The translations under genes and the position numbers were made by a program. Below the pieces are notes generated by a model. It did no database searches, was not told the DNA's origin, and saw only the letters and a program-made list of their open reading frames with translations. This document shows, in pieces, positions 46,620-58,292 of a stretch of DNA of 64,000 nt. Origin of the DNA: Acanthaster planci (taxonomy: Eukaryota > Echinodermata > Asteroidea > Valvatida > Acanthasteridae); NCBI RefSeq assembly GCF_001949145.1, contig NW_019091482.1:61614-125613 (forward strand), written 5' to 3'. How positions within the stretch are numbered: the first letter of the stretch is position 1; every line of letters begins with the position of its first letter.

Positions 46620-46900
46620 TCTTGCTGTTGTTGACCCATGTTATTAAAATGATATTTTGTCCAGTACCATCTATATTCTTGTACTGAGGCATTTATCATA
46701 ATTGGTTTCAGTTTTCCACAGTCCACCAAGATTCTGTATGTTTGTCTGTGGAGTTTGCACATTACTCCAAAACCCTACTTGGACCATCGAAATTATGCAA
46801 CATGTTGGTGTGATTTTCCCTTGGAAATATGTTTTGTACAGTTTGTCACTAGTCTTGAATGTCAAGACAACTAATATCTCTTCTGAAAAGGGCATTTTTG
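46620..46900 (+). repeat. Diverged duplicated segment (partner at 57535-57810)
   Basis: The block TTGTTGACCCA, TTGGACCATCGAAATTATG, TTTTGTACAGTTTGTCACTA and ACTAATATCTC matches 57535-57810 in the same order and orientation (there TTGGGACCATTGAAATTATG and so on). Identity is about 65-70 percent with small indels. It lies 1 kb after the THAP gene. No conserved reading frame. Class unknown. Confidence 0.55.
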
Positions 46901-47094
46901 GGCTTTTTTGACAATTGAGGGTGTTGTGTACTTAAATGTCATCAGATGACAATGCTCATAACGTGACCCCAAATAATTTTACCCTTTGAACATATGCGGG
47001 AAAACTTTACTCACTGGCCTGCGGTCACAAACTGAACAGTAATCCCCCAAAAAACAAGATTTATGTATCCAAAATTTTGACAATTTACATAATT

Positions 47095-47240
47095 TCTTGC
47101 TTTGGCAAGTTATTATCTTTCAAGTTATTTTCCGGCTCTGGCAAGTTGAATGTGTCTTGCTGTGGCAAACTAATGATATTGCTATGGCAAATTATTACCC
47201 TGCTTCAGCATGTCATTATCTTGATTCTGCAATTAAAAAT
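47095..47240 (+). repeat. Degenerate tandem repeat, TTGCT.TGGCAA units
   Basis: Five or six imperfect units related to CTTGCTTTGGCAAGTTATTA run head to tail at spacings of about 24-35 bases. This is a decayed minisatellite with no coding significance. Confidence 0.6.
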
Positions 47241-49030
47241 CGAAAAAAACCTGCACCCCCCTGCGGATATCACGTTGTAAGAGTGGAACTAATGGGACTT
47301 CGTAGGTGATCCATTGTGCCTGCTGTACTTTACGTTGGCAAGAATGATTATGCCTGCAAGCTTTCGTGTTAGCTTTGTATTCCAAACAGTAAGACGACCT
47401 CCTGTGGCTTCAGTGGCCTATCTGGCCCAGTTTCTTACTTTTAATACGACGTCTGTGGTAAGTCATCTGCACTTTACATGTACTAATCGATATCACGGAC
47501 GTATATAAAAAAAACCTGGACTTGCAACGCCTTTGTATGAAAAAGAAGCCAACCAGCGGCCATTTTACCGAGNCGATATGCGTAAGTCAGAAAGGAAGTC
47601 GGTCGAAGTCAGAGACGAATCCAAGTAAATATAGCGCCATCTGTAGTCTAAATTAATCGATTTCAACCAGAAGCAGTGCGAACAACTGCTTGGAAGCAAG
47701 ACTAATCCAGTTGCCTCCTCTGATCTGTCGGGTGACAGAATCTGGAGGATATCTTCTGAAATTGGCCTAAATTTTCAAACCCATTTCGTTGACTTTCAGG
47801 TATCGTGATCAGTTAAGGCCAATATTTCGCAGACAGTGGCATCCTTTCTTTGGAGATCCACAATATTCATTGCATTAGATTCAAAACTTTACTTTTCTTC
47901 GTACATTGTATTTATGTACATTGATTTCTACTTACGTGCAATGTTAATTATGCAGACTGTATGGTTTGAGCTGTAGCTGAAAAAAATTCCTAGTCATAAT
48001 TTTGGGGAAATTTATACTCTTCTTCAGTGCATGAAAATTGTTGGGATACCCACCAGGCTATGTACTGAAAAGTACACTCCTTAACCATTAAAAAGTATCC
48101 ATGCTTTTCTTAGCAAATAAGGGCTGATTTTGGTCCAGCTTCCAAAGCTACCGCACGTCGACCTGTTTGCTCGTGCATCTACACAGATTTTGTGTCGCAC
48201 TTGGTATCATTTCTGCTGCACATAAATCATAAAGGCATGAACGGCCAGTCCGGGTGGTAAGTAGGACCTTTTAATAAAATACTTGTACATAACTTTTTTA
48301 TGCCGTTTCTAATGCCATAGCTTAGTTTTATGCATTTTCCTTTCAACTTGTGACTACGGAATGACTTAACATGTCCACTCTAAAATAATGTCAAGTTTCC
48401 TTAAATTCAAGGAGACTGGTATTGATAGCATTCTCATTAATTTGTCTCTTGAAATGGGTAAACAGTTGTGGCTATATGCTCTTCTTCAGAAACCCTTTTC
48501 TTTAAAGAAATTACTGGCTTAAATTAACTAGTAAATTTAATTGGCTATTGGATAGCATAATTTATTGGTTATTTAATTTTCTATATTAATCCTCTGTATT
48601 TTGTCCAGGTGATTGTCATCCTGGCCACCACACGACCGTCGTTTTTTTTTTTTATATCTTGTTACTATACCCTTTGTACATAGAATAAAATACAGTACAT
48701 ACGAGACAGAAAACTTCACCCAGATTTTTATTAGTGGAGCCACCCGGTCACACACCAAAGAAGAGAAAAGAAGGGCTAGCCAAATCTTTTAAAAATAGGC
48801 AGGCGATTTATGTGCCATATCAACGTGACAATGAGGTTTCTTTCAATGAGCTCATACGAGATTTGCTGATGAATTAGGAACCACTCAGAAAAGGGCGGCA
48901 AATAGTGCAACCAAAAAAAGGGAAAACGGGTTGACTAAAACACAAATATGAATTTTCATTGTTTGTATTTTGTAAAATTCCATTGCAGCTACCATGAAAA
49001 AAGGGGTGCGCCTTCATTCTAGAAACAGAT
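47241..49030. other. Intergenic, one ambiguous base
   Basis: No gene is recognised. Base 47573 is N. A poly-T run lies at 48641-48653. Low-complexity TTAATT-rich DNA occupies 48520-48600. Confidence 0.45.
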
Positions 49031-49147
49031 CTGACTCGCGACTTATCAACGGTAACTTAGGGTCGCGACCATAAAAATAGAGTATGCCCCATACTCTATT
49101 TTTATGGTCGCGACCATAAGTAATTACCGTTGATAAGTCGTGAGTCA
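49031..49147. repeat. Near-perfect long hairpin (55-58-bp arms, 5-nt loop)
   Basis: Arms 49031-49085 and 49091-49147 are reverse complements apart from one mismatch and a 3-base indel with minor changes around it. The loop is GCCCC. Each arm contains the palindrome GGTCGCGACC. It lies 173 bp upstream of the sulfotransferase start codon. It could be a foldback element or a structured promoter-proximal sequence. Confidence 0.92.
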
Positions 49148-49319
49148 GCTCAAACATTCTTGTCACAAGCAGACTATTTCTAGCAAACAGTGTTCTGTAT
49201 GTTGTGCGCAAAGTAAATGTGTAGCGCAATCTGATGGTAACTGTGAAGGTCAGCCCACTTTACATTACGTGCAAAATAGGGGACTTTACGGGACAGTTCA
49301 AGTAATACTTCTGTGAGGA

Positions 49320-52300
49320 ATGGCGGAACGTACATTCAGGAGCCTACAGTGGTCTGACAGAGAACTATGGTACGAATACAATGGCGGCATTTTTCTCTTC
49401 GCCGTGGTTCCCCCCGAATGCTGGAAGGAAATTGAAGCCTTTCAAGCCCGCCCAACTGATATATGTATAGCAAGTCCTGGTAGGAGTGGTACGTATGATC
49501 TTTTGTAGTGATGTTACCCAGGCCAAAAAGCCCTTGGACACGGCCTTGTCCAAAACGATGGTCATCAGTCAGTCCGCAGCCCACTGAAAAGCCGTTCGTT
49601 TTATGTGCGTTATATGCATGGCATTCTGGTGGGTCACAGATAATATCACCATCTATCTAAAAATGGTTGAATTCGGGTAAATATGTACCTAGTCCAGTCA
49701 GGGCACGGACTATTCCAACGATTGCCAAAATCTACCGCAACGGTAAAGCCGCCATGACACAACATGCACTTTCCGTGTTCTCATTGGTTGACAAAGACAT
49801 CATTGGGAAAGCTGTCACAAACGTGTAGATCGTGCACCTATGTATGTACGTGCACAATATGGATCCGCACAGACGACGGAGGATTTTTTTTTNNNNNNNN
49901 NNNNNNNNNNNNNNNNNNNNNNNNNNNNNNNNNNNNNNNNNNNNNNNNNNNNNNNNNNNNNNNNNNNNNNNNNNNNNNNNNNNNNNNNNNNNNNNNNNNN
50001 NNNNNNNNNNNNNNNNNNNNNNNNNNNNNNNNNNNNNNNNNNNNNNNNNNNNNNNNNNNNNNNNNNNNNNNNNNNNNNNNNNNNNNNNNNNNNNNNNNNN
50101 NNNNNNNNNNNNNNNNNNNNNNNNNNNNNNNNNNNNNNNNNNNNNNNNNNNNNNNNNNNNNNNNNNNNNNNNNNNNNNNNNNNNNNNNNNNNNNNNNNNN
50201 NNNNNNNNNNNNNNNNNNNNNNNNNNNNNNNNNNNNNNNNNNNNNNNNNNNNNNNNNNNNNNNNNNNNNNNNNNNNNNNNNNNNNNNNNNNNNNNNNNNN
50301 NNNNNNNNNNNNNNNNNNNNNNNNNNNNNNNNNNNNNNNNNNNNNNNNNNNNNNNNNNNNNNNNNNNNNNNNNNNNNNNNNNNNNNNNNNNNNNNNNNNN
50401 NNNNNNNNNNNNNNNNNNNNNNNNNNNNNNNNNNNNNNNNNNNNNNNNNNNNNNNNNNNNNNNNNNNNNNNNNNNNNNNNNNNNNNNNNNNNNNNNNNNN
50501 NNNNNNNNNNNNNNNNNNNNNNNNNNNNNNNNNNNNNNNNNNNNNNNNNNNNNNNNNNNNNNNNNNNNNNNNNNNNNNNNNGCTCTCGGACAAGCACTGA
50601 TTAAGTTTTCACAAGTTGATAAAGGAAAAAAGATACGTAACCTTTCTCCCAAGATGAAATATCCAGAATAAAACAAAGAATAAGATAAAACAATAAAATT
50701 TTTGCACGTAATTTTTTCCTATTAGGGGTGCCGGAAGCGCGTCATTAGGGGTCAACTTTAGGCTTAATCGGCCTTGAGCAGAAGCACCCCATTATCAGTT
50801 GGAAAGATCTAAGTTGGTCGGGAGTGATCATTTTGTTGGTAGCGACGCACCCGCAACGCATGCATTTTATAGTCGTTGGTGAACCAGCGAGGTGCAGTTC
50901 CAACCAATGGAGCCGCCTTTGCTAGAAAGAATTGCGCCTTTCTTGGTCTAGCTTCGGGCTCGTGGGGAACCCAGACTGCAGTATAAGAAACGGGATGATC
51001 AGATTCGACCTTAGTTTGGTTCAATGTGAAGCTGACGCGTAACCAAAGCAATAAAGCAACGAATCCCCCAATTAATTTGCTAAGAATTAATGGACTGGTT
51101 GAAGGTGTCGAGTAAAACATAAATTGTCTTTTGTATTGATTTCCACCCACAGGTTCACACTGGATGTCGCGGATTATAAACCTCCTTTTGGGCTTTGATA
51201 ACCCCGACTTTCTCAACGATCCACCGCTTGAGAATTTACTAATTTCTGCTGTAACCGATCCCAATGCTCCGCAACGCATGGGTTACCACGTAGTGGCTGA
51301 GATGCCTTCTGATCGTCCAAGAGTCATATCTACTCACGTTCCTGCGACACACCTGCCAAAGTCATTCTGGAATACCGAAGGAGTCAAGGTACTTTCCAAC
51401 AAAGTGAAATGCGCGTGCAATTTACATTAACGAAGTTTCCCTTGTTTTTTGTGAAGGTGTAGTAGCCCTTAGTCGAATTTCTTTCATTGCCTTTTCGTTT
51501 TTTACGTAACGTGAGCGGTGAAGCGCGTCTCCATTTCTTTTAAATAGCCCTATTGTTGCCATGCGTCTCTCTCGGGGGAGCGGGTTAGCGTAGCGGTTCT
51601 TTCCTCGCTTTGCACCAATGAGGCCCGGGTTCGAGTCCTGGCTTGGCCCAGGCTTTAAGTGCATTGTTTTCCAGTCCATACTCGCTCTGCGCAGGTTTTC
51701 TCCGGATACTCCGGTTTCCTCCTGCCTCTAAAACTGGACCTTCTTCCGAACTCCGTAATGTGATGCTGATTAGTAAAGTGTATGAATAAACGTACAGTTA
51801 TTGGCGCAAATAGCCCGAGTTGCTGAAAGCGCCATTAAAACAAAACAACATCAACAACACGCGTCTCTTTCTCATTCTTTCCTGCGTTGCTGATAGTCAC
51901 AGTGGTCGCTTCACTACTCCGAGTTCTTGTGCTTCCTTCTGGGTGATTCCGGTTGTTAATGTTTATCCTTTTCTTTGCATTCATCGTTGTGGTGAACCGG
52001 GTTGTTTGGCAGTAGCATACAGCTTAATATATTCTGGTATATTATTTTGTTTGTTACCCAGGTGGTCTATTTGTTTTCCTTTTGATATAAAAATTCATTT
52101 ACTTTAGTTAAGAAAAGAAGATAACTGCATAAAGAAAAACACAGAAAAGGAGACTCCTTTTTTTAAATTTATTTTCTAAGGCGAAGTAGCCACCCAATTA
52201 TGCCCAATGGCTAAGTTAGACACTCTATTTTCGGAGGCAAAGTAGCCTAAAATTTAGCACTCTCCAAAAAGGCCATAAGAAGTACCGGAAGTAGACGAAA

Positions 52301-55300
52301 GGCATACTTACCCTAGAGAAAACTTGGCTTATAATGTGGTGACGAAATGTTGGAAATCTCTATGCACACCAACGTAAGCACAACCATGCCAAATGTGGGG
52401 TTGCAAACTCTTCTGCTATAGTAAGCACGACTTTCTGCTAACCCTTAAGCAGTTCTGTGAAATTGGGACTTGGGTAATTTCTGTACGTGAAATTTAATTC
52501 TTGCTTTTTTATATGGGAATTTTTTTCGTAATTATTTTTCCTGCATAGATTCTCTTCATGCTGAGAAACCCCTTCGACACGTGTAGATCTGCATTCAAGT
52601 TAATTTCAAATTTAGTCAGTGGACCCATGTCGTTTTCTTCATATCTGAAGTTCAGTCTAGATGAGCAAAAACTTGGTGAGTTTTGTTGTGATGCAACGCC
52701 GCGAATTCGTCGCACCTGTCTCTACCGTTTTTCAGCCGTTCGCTCGGCAACGTATGCACTTTGTATACATCTGCTCTCGCTGTTATTTTACCTCTTCAGG
52801 CCACAGTTGTACAACCGTGACAAAAAGTCCAACCTGTATCGGCCTGGGTAGCAACCTGGGCCCAAGAGTTACTTTATTTTCACTTTGTTCCAATATGACG
52901 AAAGCCTATGGCGGTGCCATGCAGTACATATTTTCAAAAAAGGAAGTAACGTTTTTCCAGTTTCGTTTTTACGCTCGGTATTTTTCAAAGTTCGTTTTTA
53001 CGCGATATGTACTTTTTTAATTTTGGGGAGATGACTTGCCCAGCCATGGAAAAGTAAAAAGCGCCGGGGAGGGGGTGCCGACACCATATGCCACTATACA
53101 GGGATGATATTTATGAGACAAATGTACGTATTACTTGCAAGCAGAATCTTACATTAGAATGGCATCTTTGAGGAATTTTGTTCTCCCTTGTGTTGGGAAG
53201 TCTGAAAAATTTTTCTTATGAATTCATTCATTTATTTTTCTCACCACAAAAAAGTCGGGGAGGATTCAATATCCCCAGTCAAATGGTGGAGGGGATATAT
53301 GCTCCCAACCCCACATCCCCCGGAACTACACCCACTAACAAGGAAGATTATTTTTTTAATGAAAAATGAGTCCTACAGTTTGGTCATAACCAGCCTTTGC
53401 ACTACCTTCGAACACTAACACCGAATACTGACATCGACTTCCGCCTCGTAGAACGAACGTTTGAGTTCTGATGTCAATTTAGGATTTTCCCTTTATGATT
53501 TTAACTGTGGAAAACTGTGTTCTAAAATTTATAAAACAAACATGTAAAAAGATGGATGGCCATCCTCCATATAGGTTTGAACAAAAAGTCTGACTTTAGA
53601 AAACAAGTTTAAACCTGATGGAAGAAAAAATTTTGGAGATCGGTCCGATTATTAATCGTTCGTTGTTTCAACAAAATATTAGGTAGCTGTACTCTGCAGA
53701 GTCTTACCCGAAGTTATTGGGAAAGACGGCATCAGAAAAACCTTCTTTTCGTCTACTACGAAGATCTGAGAGAAGTAAGCAGCTTTTATCTCTTATGAAT
53801 TATAAATTAGCTTTGCTTCCCAATTTTTAGGGGTTATTTTCAATTAGAATATGCAATAGCAGATTATAGGTATTCGATTTCACGTTTGCATGTTCGCACT
53901 GTATGTACGTGCGTGGGATAGTACAGCCAGGAATCCGCAAAGCTTTCTTTTTTTTAAAGATAAACCACAAAGGCATTTGCCTTTTTCGACGTCCAAGGTC
54001 CGATCTGAGGACCTAACAGGGGTCGATCCCCCAAAGAGCCCCTCCCCCTTAAAAAGGGTGATTGGTGTGTCTCTTTCATCTTTCATGATTTCGACAGCGT
54101 GTAAAAAGCCTCAACATGTAGCATCACCCTCAGAAGGCCATACAAGATTACATAAGAAAATGGCATATCCCCCCACAACCACCACCAAAACAAAAGCCCC
54201 TGAAAAAGCTGTTCTTGATCTGCCTACAATGCCAGCGGCCCGTAACAGCGGTGGGGTCGAGCAAAGAACCCATGATGCAGCGCTTCGTGCAAGGACTACG
54301 GGGAGGAACAAAGGCATGTTCATTGCTATCAGTAGCGCGCCCGCGTCGCTCACTGTTGTGCCAGAGAACTGCGACAAGATCCACCAACTGCCAGGCTTAG
54401 AGGTGCTGACCAGTAAATAAGCTACCATAGACAACAGTGAAAAATATCCCCACTTCAAAAAATAGGAAAGAGGACTCGCAAATTTCTCAGATGTTCAAGA
54501 CACATCCCAGCTTAAAGCTCACTTCCTCGACCGATGACAGTATTAAAGATGTACCTTTCCAGAGATAATCATCACAAATAGTCACGAGGCCCATCGCCAT
54601 TTTGAAAATTGATTCACTTGCTCCATTGCAAAATATAGAGCGATTTGGAGGCCCCATTTTGTCCGATACCTTCAGGAATACAAGTTGGCAGTCCGGCTCC
54701 TAGATTCCGTCCTCATTCTTTACAAACCACCCACTCCATTCACGTGCCAAGAAATGCTCTAATAGCAGAGAATTTGACAGCGTACGAATCGTGATTCAGT
54801 TTAACGGGAATTTTGGAGCTATTCACTGGCTTGCAACCTGAAGTTGAAACCAAAAGTCTCCTGGTTTGTAGTGCAGACAAAAAGCCCAAATGTAACACAC
54901 AACCCTTACGCAAATATAATGTAGCTGCTTTCCTGTTTAGTTAGTTCTGGTGAATGTCCAACTACTTGTATTAAACATGACCTGTGGTCTGTGGAAAATA
55001 AGTTAGAAATAGGTCACCCCTACATCTAGCAATTAATTACAACTCTTGTGCGTTCTGTGATAAGTCATCGTTTCAAGAACCTTATTTTTTTTGCCAAGAA
55101 TTTTCGACAAACCGTCACTTCCGTAGCGAACTTCTTGGAAATCCCAGTGTCAGCTGACCAACTCGACATGATTCAGGAGCGATCGTCCTTGAGGGTCATG
55201 AGAGCAATGGAGGCAAAGGCGCAAACCAACGAGGGCACCGGTGTGGGAACTCTCATTAACAAAGGTATCATTATTTTCTGCAAGAACTCAAATTCCACGG

Positions 55301-56003
55301 TATTACGATTTCTCGAGGGCTCAAGGCTCGACATATCTCTCCTCGTGGTAGGAGTGCAAATGTAAACATTGATTGTTTTCTTACAAACCCGATTAGCTGA
55401 GATTTACAAGATGTTTAGCGAACATTTGAAACATACTGTAACCATTCTAAATCAACGCCCAACATCTCCGCTTTTTCGAAACTGCCCAAAGAACTTTGAA
55501 GTTTTTGGTCGGTAATGGAGCATTCCGTCATTCTGGAACGAGTCTCCAGTTTCTTTTTTCTCAAGGTATATCACAAATTACATCCTGAAATACCTTAATT
55601 ACGCGTGCTGAAAGCGGAAACGACATAACTATATAAACATGGAGAATATTGCGTGACATGATCTCGTCAAAGCGAGGGATGGTGGGTTCAAAGTGTATGA
55701 AATGAGCAAGTGCCTTTTGATTGCTCCAAATGTATTCGCCGATTGCAAACTTAAACGCACCTTAACTTAGTTATTGTCATCATATCGGCTTCGACAACGC
55801 AGGCTATGTAGGTCCTATGTGCTAATGTCGAAATGAAAATTCAGTTTCGGAAACGATTATTTGTTTCTCTTTCCTTCTTTATTGCAGGATTGATTAACAA
55901 AGCAATCACGGAGTATTCTGAAATGGACATTGCGTTTGTCAAGTCCAAGATCAAGGAAAAACTGGCTGATACTGATATTAGATACGTGGAAGATATCATG
56001 TAA
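49320..56003 (+). CDS. Cytosolic-type sulfotransferase-like protein (six exons, 301 aa)
   Basis: Exons 49320-49488, 51153-51388, 52549-52675, 53683-53774, 55099-55264 and 55888-56003 join with phases 1,0,1,0,1 and AG/GT borders. The family transfers sulfate from PAPS to small acceptors. Visible landmarks: a PSB-loop position at 51-60 reading ASPGRSGSHW (usual form FPKSGTTW, so the Lys is Arg, with a shift); catalytic His118 in RVISTHVPATHLPKSFW; 3'-phosphate residues Arg141 and Ser149 in RNPFDTCRS with the usual spacing of eight; and YYEDLRE at about 202-208. The C-terminal RKGxxGDWKN cofactor motif is absent, replaced by GTGVGTLINKG. Length suits the SULT family (about 290-305). The 127-nt third exon equals what I recall for vertebrate SULT1 genes. 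Enzyme activity is uncertain. The gap at 49893-50581 lies in intron 1. The 53683 acceptor was chosen by phase and alignment. Confidence 0.86.
49893..50581. other. Assembly gap (run of N)
   Basis: 689 consecutive N bases. It falls in the first intron of the sulfotransferase-like gene. The exons on either side join in phase without needing anything from the gap. The real length is unknown. Confidence 0.99.
50770..50965 (+). repeat. Dispersed repeat in sulfotransferase intron 1 (partner at 39208-39335)
   Basis: Carries GGCCTTGAGCAGAAGCA, ATCAGTTG, GTGCAGTTCCAACCA and ATTGCGCCTTTCTTGGTC in the same order as the copy in SRCR intron 1. This copy is longer by about 60 bases. Interspersed family of unknown class. 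Confidence 0.65.
51575..51857 (+). mobile_element. tRNA-derived SINE
   Basis: The head has a pol III A box, TTAGCGTAGCGG (51585-51596), and a perfect B box, GGTTCGAGTCC (51628-51638), spaced as in a tRNA. The body carries GGTTTTCTCCGGATACTCCG at about 51694, a segment I recall as conserved in the middle of many metazoan SINEs. The sequence ends near 51857 in an A/C-rich tail. The tRNA-like head does not fold into a clean cloverleaf and is followed at once by SINE body, so it is not a tRNA gene. It is inserted in intron 2 of the sulfotransferase-like gene, sense orientation. Confidence 0.85.
53775..55098 (+). other. Sulfotransferase intron 4, with an unrecognised open frame
   Basis: A 176-codon open frame (53890-54420) lies in this intron, with a 115-codon hydrophobic frame antisense to it (54111-54458). 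Neither resembles a family I know, and both are open over the same GC-richer stretch. Either could be a transposon relic. I do not call a gene. Confidence 0.35.
54580..54840 (+). repeat. Dispersed repeat in sulfotransferase intron 4 (inverted partner at 34760-35110)
   Basis: Shares AGGCCCATCGCCATTTTG, GTCCGATACCTTCAGGAATA and AGCAGAGAATTTGACAGCGT with the reverse strand at 34760-35110 at about 80 percent identity. Residues FGGP and SN.REFDS are conserved in translation between the copies, but a stop breaks this one. Confidence 0.7.
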
Positions 56004-56216
56004 CAGAAACCCGTGTCCAACATCAATGTTGTCAATGCTGCTTTCACCAGCGTTCACATCTGTCAGATTATTAGCATTCATATCCATGTGTCGTCAAGGC
56101 GATTCCGGGAATCCAAATCCCGCGATTCGTGCGGAGAATCCAACCACTCACATTCGATTTCAGGCATACACGTTGGCAACGTTCTATGCCGTGTTTAGAG
56201 ATGTACATGTATCTGA

Positions 56217-56262
56217 TTCGTAAGTGTGACGTCACTTCAGTTTAAACCACACCCACTGCACA
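56217..56262 (+). repeat. Short dispersed repeat (copy 2)
   Basis: Matches 4869-4913 with the TGACG core here extended to TGACGTCA. It lies 214 bp after the sulfotransferase stop codon. Confidence 0.55.
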
Positions 56263-57534
56263 CGTGCACTGCACATTTTTACATGCATTAACCACCACTT
56301 ACATTGAACCATGGAACCGGAAGTTAACGCGCACCTTCAGCGATTGTCCAATGAGAGCCTGCAAATCGTGGCGCGTTTGCTTTTGTGAAGAAGTCACTTG
56401 CAAACCGGATACGCAACGAATACGTCACACGCACACTTATGTGTGTAAAAAGCGTTAGCGTGAGTACCTGCGCGTTAACTCCACGCGCGTACTCCATTCG
56501 TTTGTAGGGCACCAACTGGTTCTAAATGACGTCACAAAACACCGTCACCATCAACATTTGCCAAAGCAAAACGACAGGGGGTGGAATCTTGCTTTTTAAT
56601 TTTCATTTACGGGCAAGCAGTTTCCTTGTTCCCACGACTGGGTTTCAGAAATATACGAGAGAGAAATGATAATAGTTCAATCCTAAATGCAGACTTAAAA
56701 GTTTTGTACATTTCGTCATTGGGATGTTGATGTCTATACGTTCTTCATCACATCATCACTGAATATATTTTGACTTCAATCGTGCCGTTGATGATCAAGT
56801 TAAGATATCCTTGACCCATGGTCCATGCTTCTCCTGAACTTGTATATAATTGCTAATCATGTTTCCAAAAATTGCCCACTTATATTTCCATCATGTGTTC
56901 AATCTGTGTTCATTCTGAATTCTAATGCCAATTTGGTTTTGTTTTGTTAATTGTAAGATGCAACCATAAAATGAATTCGCTCCAAAATTAACATGTTATA
57001 ATCATTTTTAGGCACAATTCATTTTAACAACGTGCGCTGATTCAACATGAAAATGAGCGAAGAACAAAATCCACTTTTAGAATTATGTCTCGTCATAACG
57101 TCATGCATTTGCTGCAGTATTTCAATAATTTGGCGCAATGAACTAACATTTCAGTCTTAAATAACAGAAACCAAACATCACGTTTCTGTATTGGTAACAA
57201 ATAAACCAAGGTTGCCATTTTTACTTTTTTATCATTTATTACAATCTTTACGGCTTTGAATAAAGATTCAGTCACTGGGATTTGGATCAACAGGCAGGCA
57301 ATCCGTTCATTGACACCCCTATAATTATCCCATCTATTTGGTCAGGAAGTGAGTGAAAAGGGTATAAGGCACAGAACGTTGCTGTACTGTACCTTGTGCT
57401 TATTGTGCTTATAGGCCTGCGTGTAAATATTGGGTTATTGATAAAAAATCGAATAAAAAAAGATGACCTGTGCCCATCAATCTACAGTAAAATGACGTGT
57501 TATTTTTAACTTGTGTTCTTTATTTCTGTTCAGT
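56263..57534. other. Intergenic, no gene recognised
   Basis: AT-rich with no supported gene. A possible 3' UTR of the sulfotransferase-like transcript could extend into its first part, but no clear poly-A signal is seen close to the stop. Confidence 0.4.
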
Positions 57535-57810
57535 TGTTGACCCACTCTTAACAAAGTTTTATCTTGTGTAGCAGAGTCTGTATTGTGCTTGTGATATTTA
57601 TAGCTTACCCTGTCCATAAAGTATTCATCTCTATTAATTTGTACATCAACCCGAACCCCATTGGGACCATTGAAATTATGAAAAATAATATTAGATTCAT
57701 CATGGTTAGGTTAAAATGTCCTCGATGTGAAAGTTACTTTGGAATAAACTTAGTACAGCTTCCCACTAAAAATTCTTGAATATGAGAAACTTTCTGATAT
57801 CTCCTTTTGG
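57535..57810 (+). repeat. Diverged duplicated segment (partner at 46620-46900)
   Basis: Contains TTGTTGACCCA, TTGGGACCATTGAAATTATG, TTAGTACAGCTTCCCACTAA and TGATATCTCC in the order seen at 46620-46900. No conserved frame. Confidence 0.55.
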
Positions 57811-58292
57811 TCACTACTGAAATGGTGTTTCTTAATTTAAAATTTAAAATCCTCCGTACATTGACAGAACACACATAATAATGATGTTGTTGCTGTGATG
57901 TCACCACAGAAAGAAAGTGTTAATTTGGGGGATTTTTGTTAAAACTGTCAATTCAAATATGGCAATAATAAATGTAGTGAGTACTACGGTGCTGTGGTGT
58001 CACAGCGTAACAATTAGATCCCAAAGTTAATCTGGTTAAGCGTGTTGGAGTGACAAGATGAAATGAATCGCAGGACGACCACTTGTTGTTGGATTACCAA
58101 GAATCAGTGGTGTGGAGAATTTATTTCAGTCATTAGAAGAATCAAGCTGATCATCAGCCAAACATCAGTGAATCACCGTCAGAATTACAGGAATTGGAGC
58201 CAAGTAGACAATAAGTATGCGTCCCAGTTAAGTTAGAGTTAGCAATTGTTGATAGTATCCCGATAAAGATTATATAAACGATATAGAAGAAA

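Noticed and set aside
49732-50676. Long open frames on both strands, 250-314 codons
   Set aside because: They run through the block of N bases, so they are artefacts of the assembly gap.
51575-51660. tRNA gene suggested by A and B boxes
   Set aside because: There is no clean acceptor stem or cloverleaf, and SINE body follows directly, so it is a tRNA-derived SINE head.
52676-53682. Search for a small extra sulfotransferase exon between exons 3 and 4
   Set aside because: Using the acceptor before 53683 rather than 53700 gives the right phase and the GS residues expected there, so no extra exon is needed.
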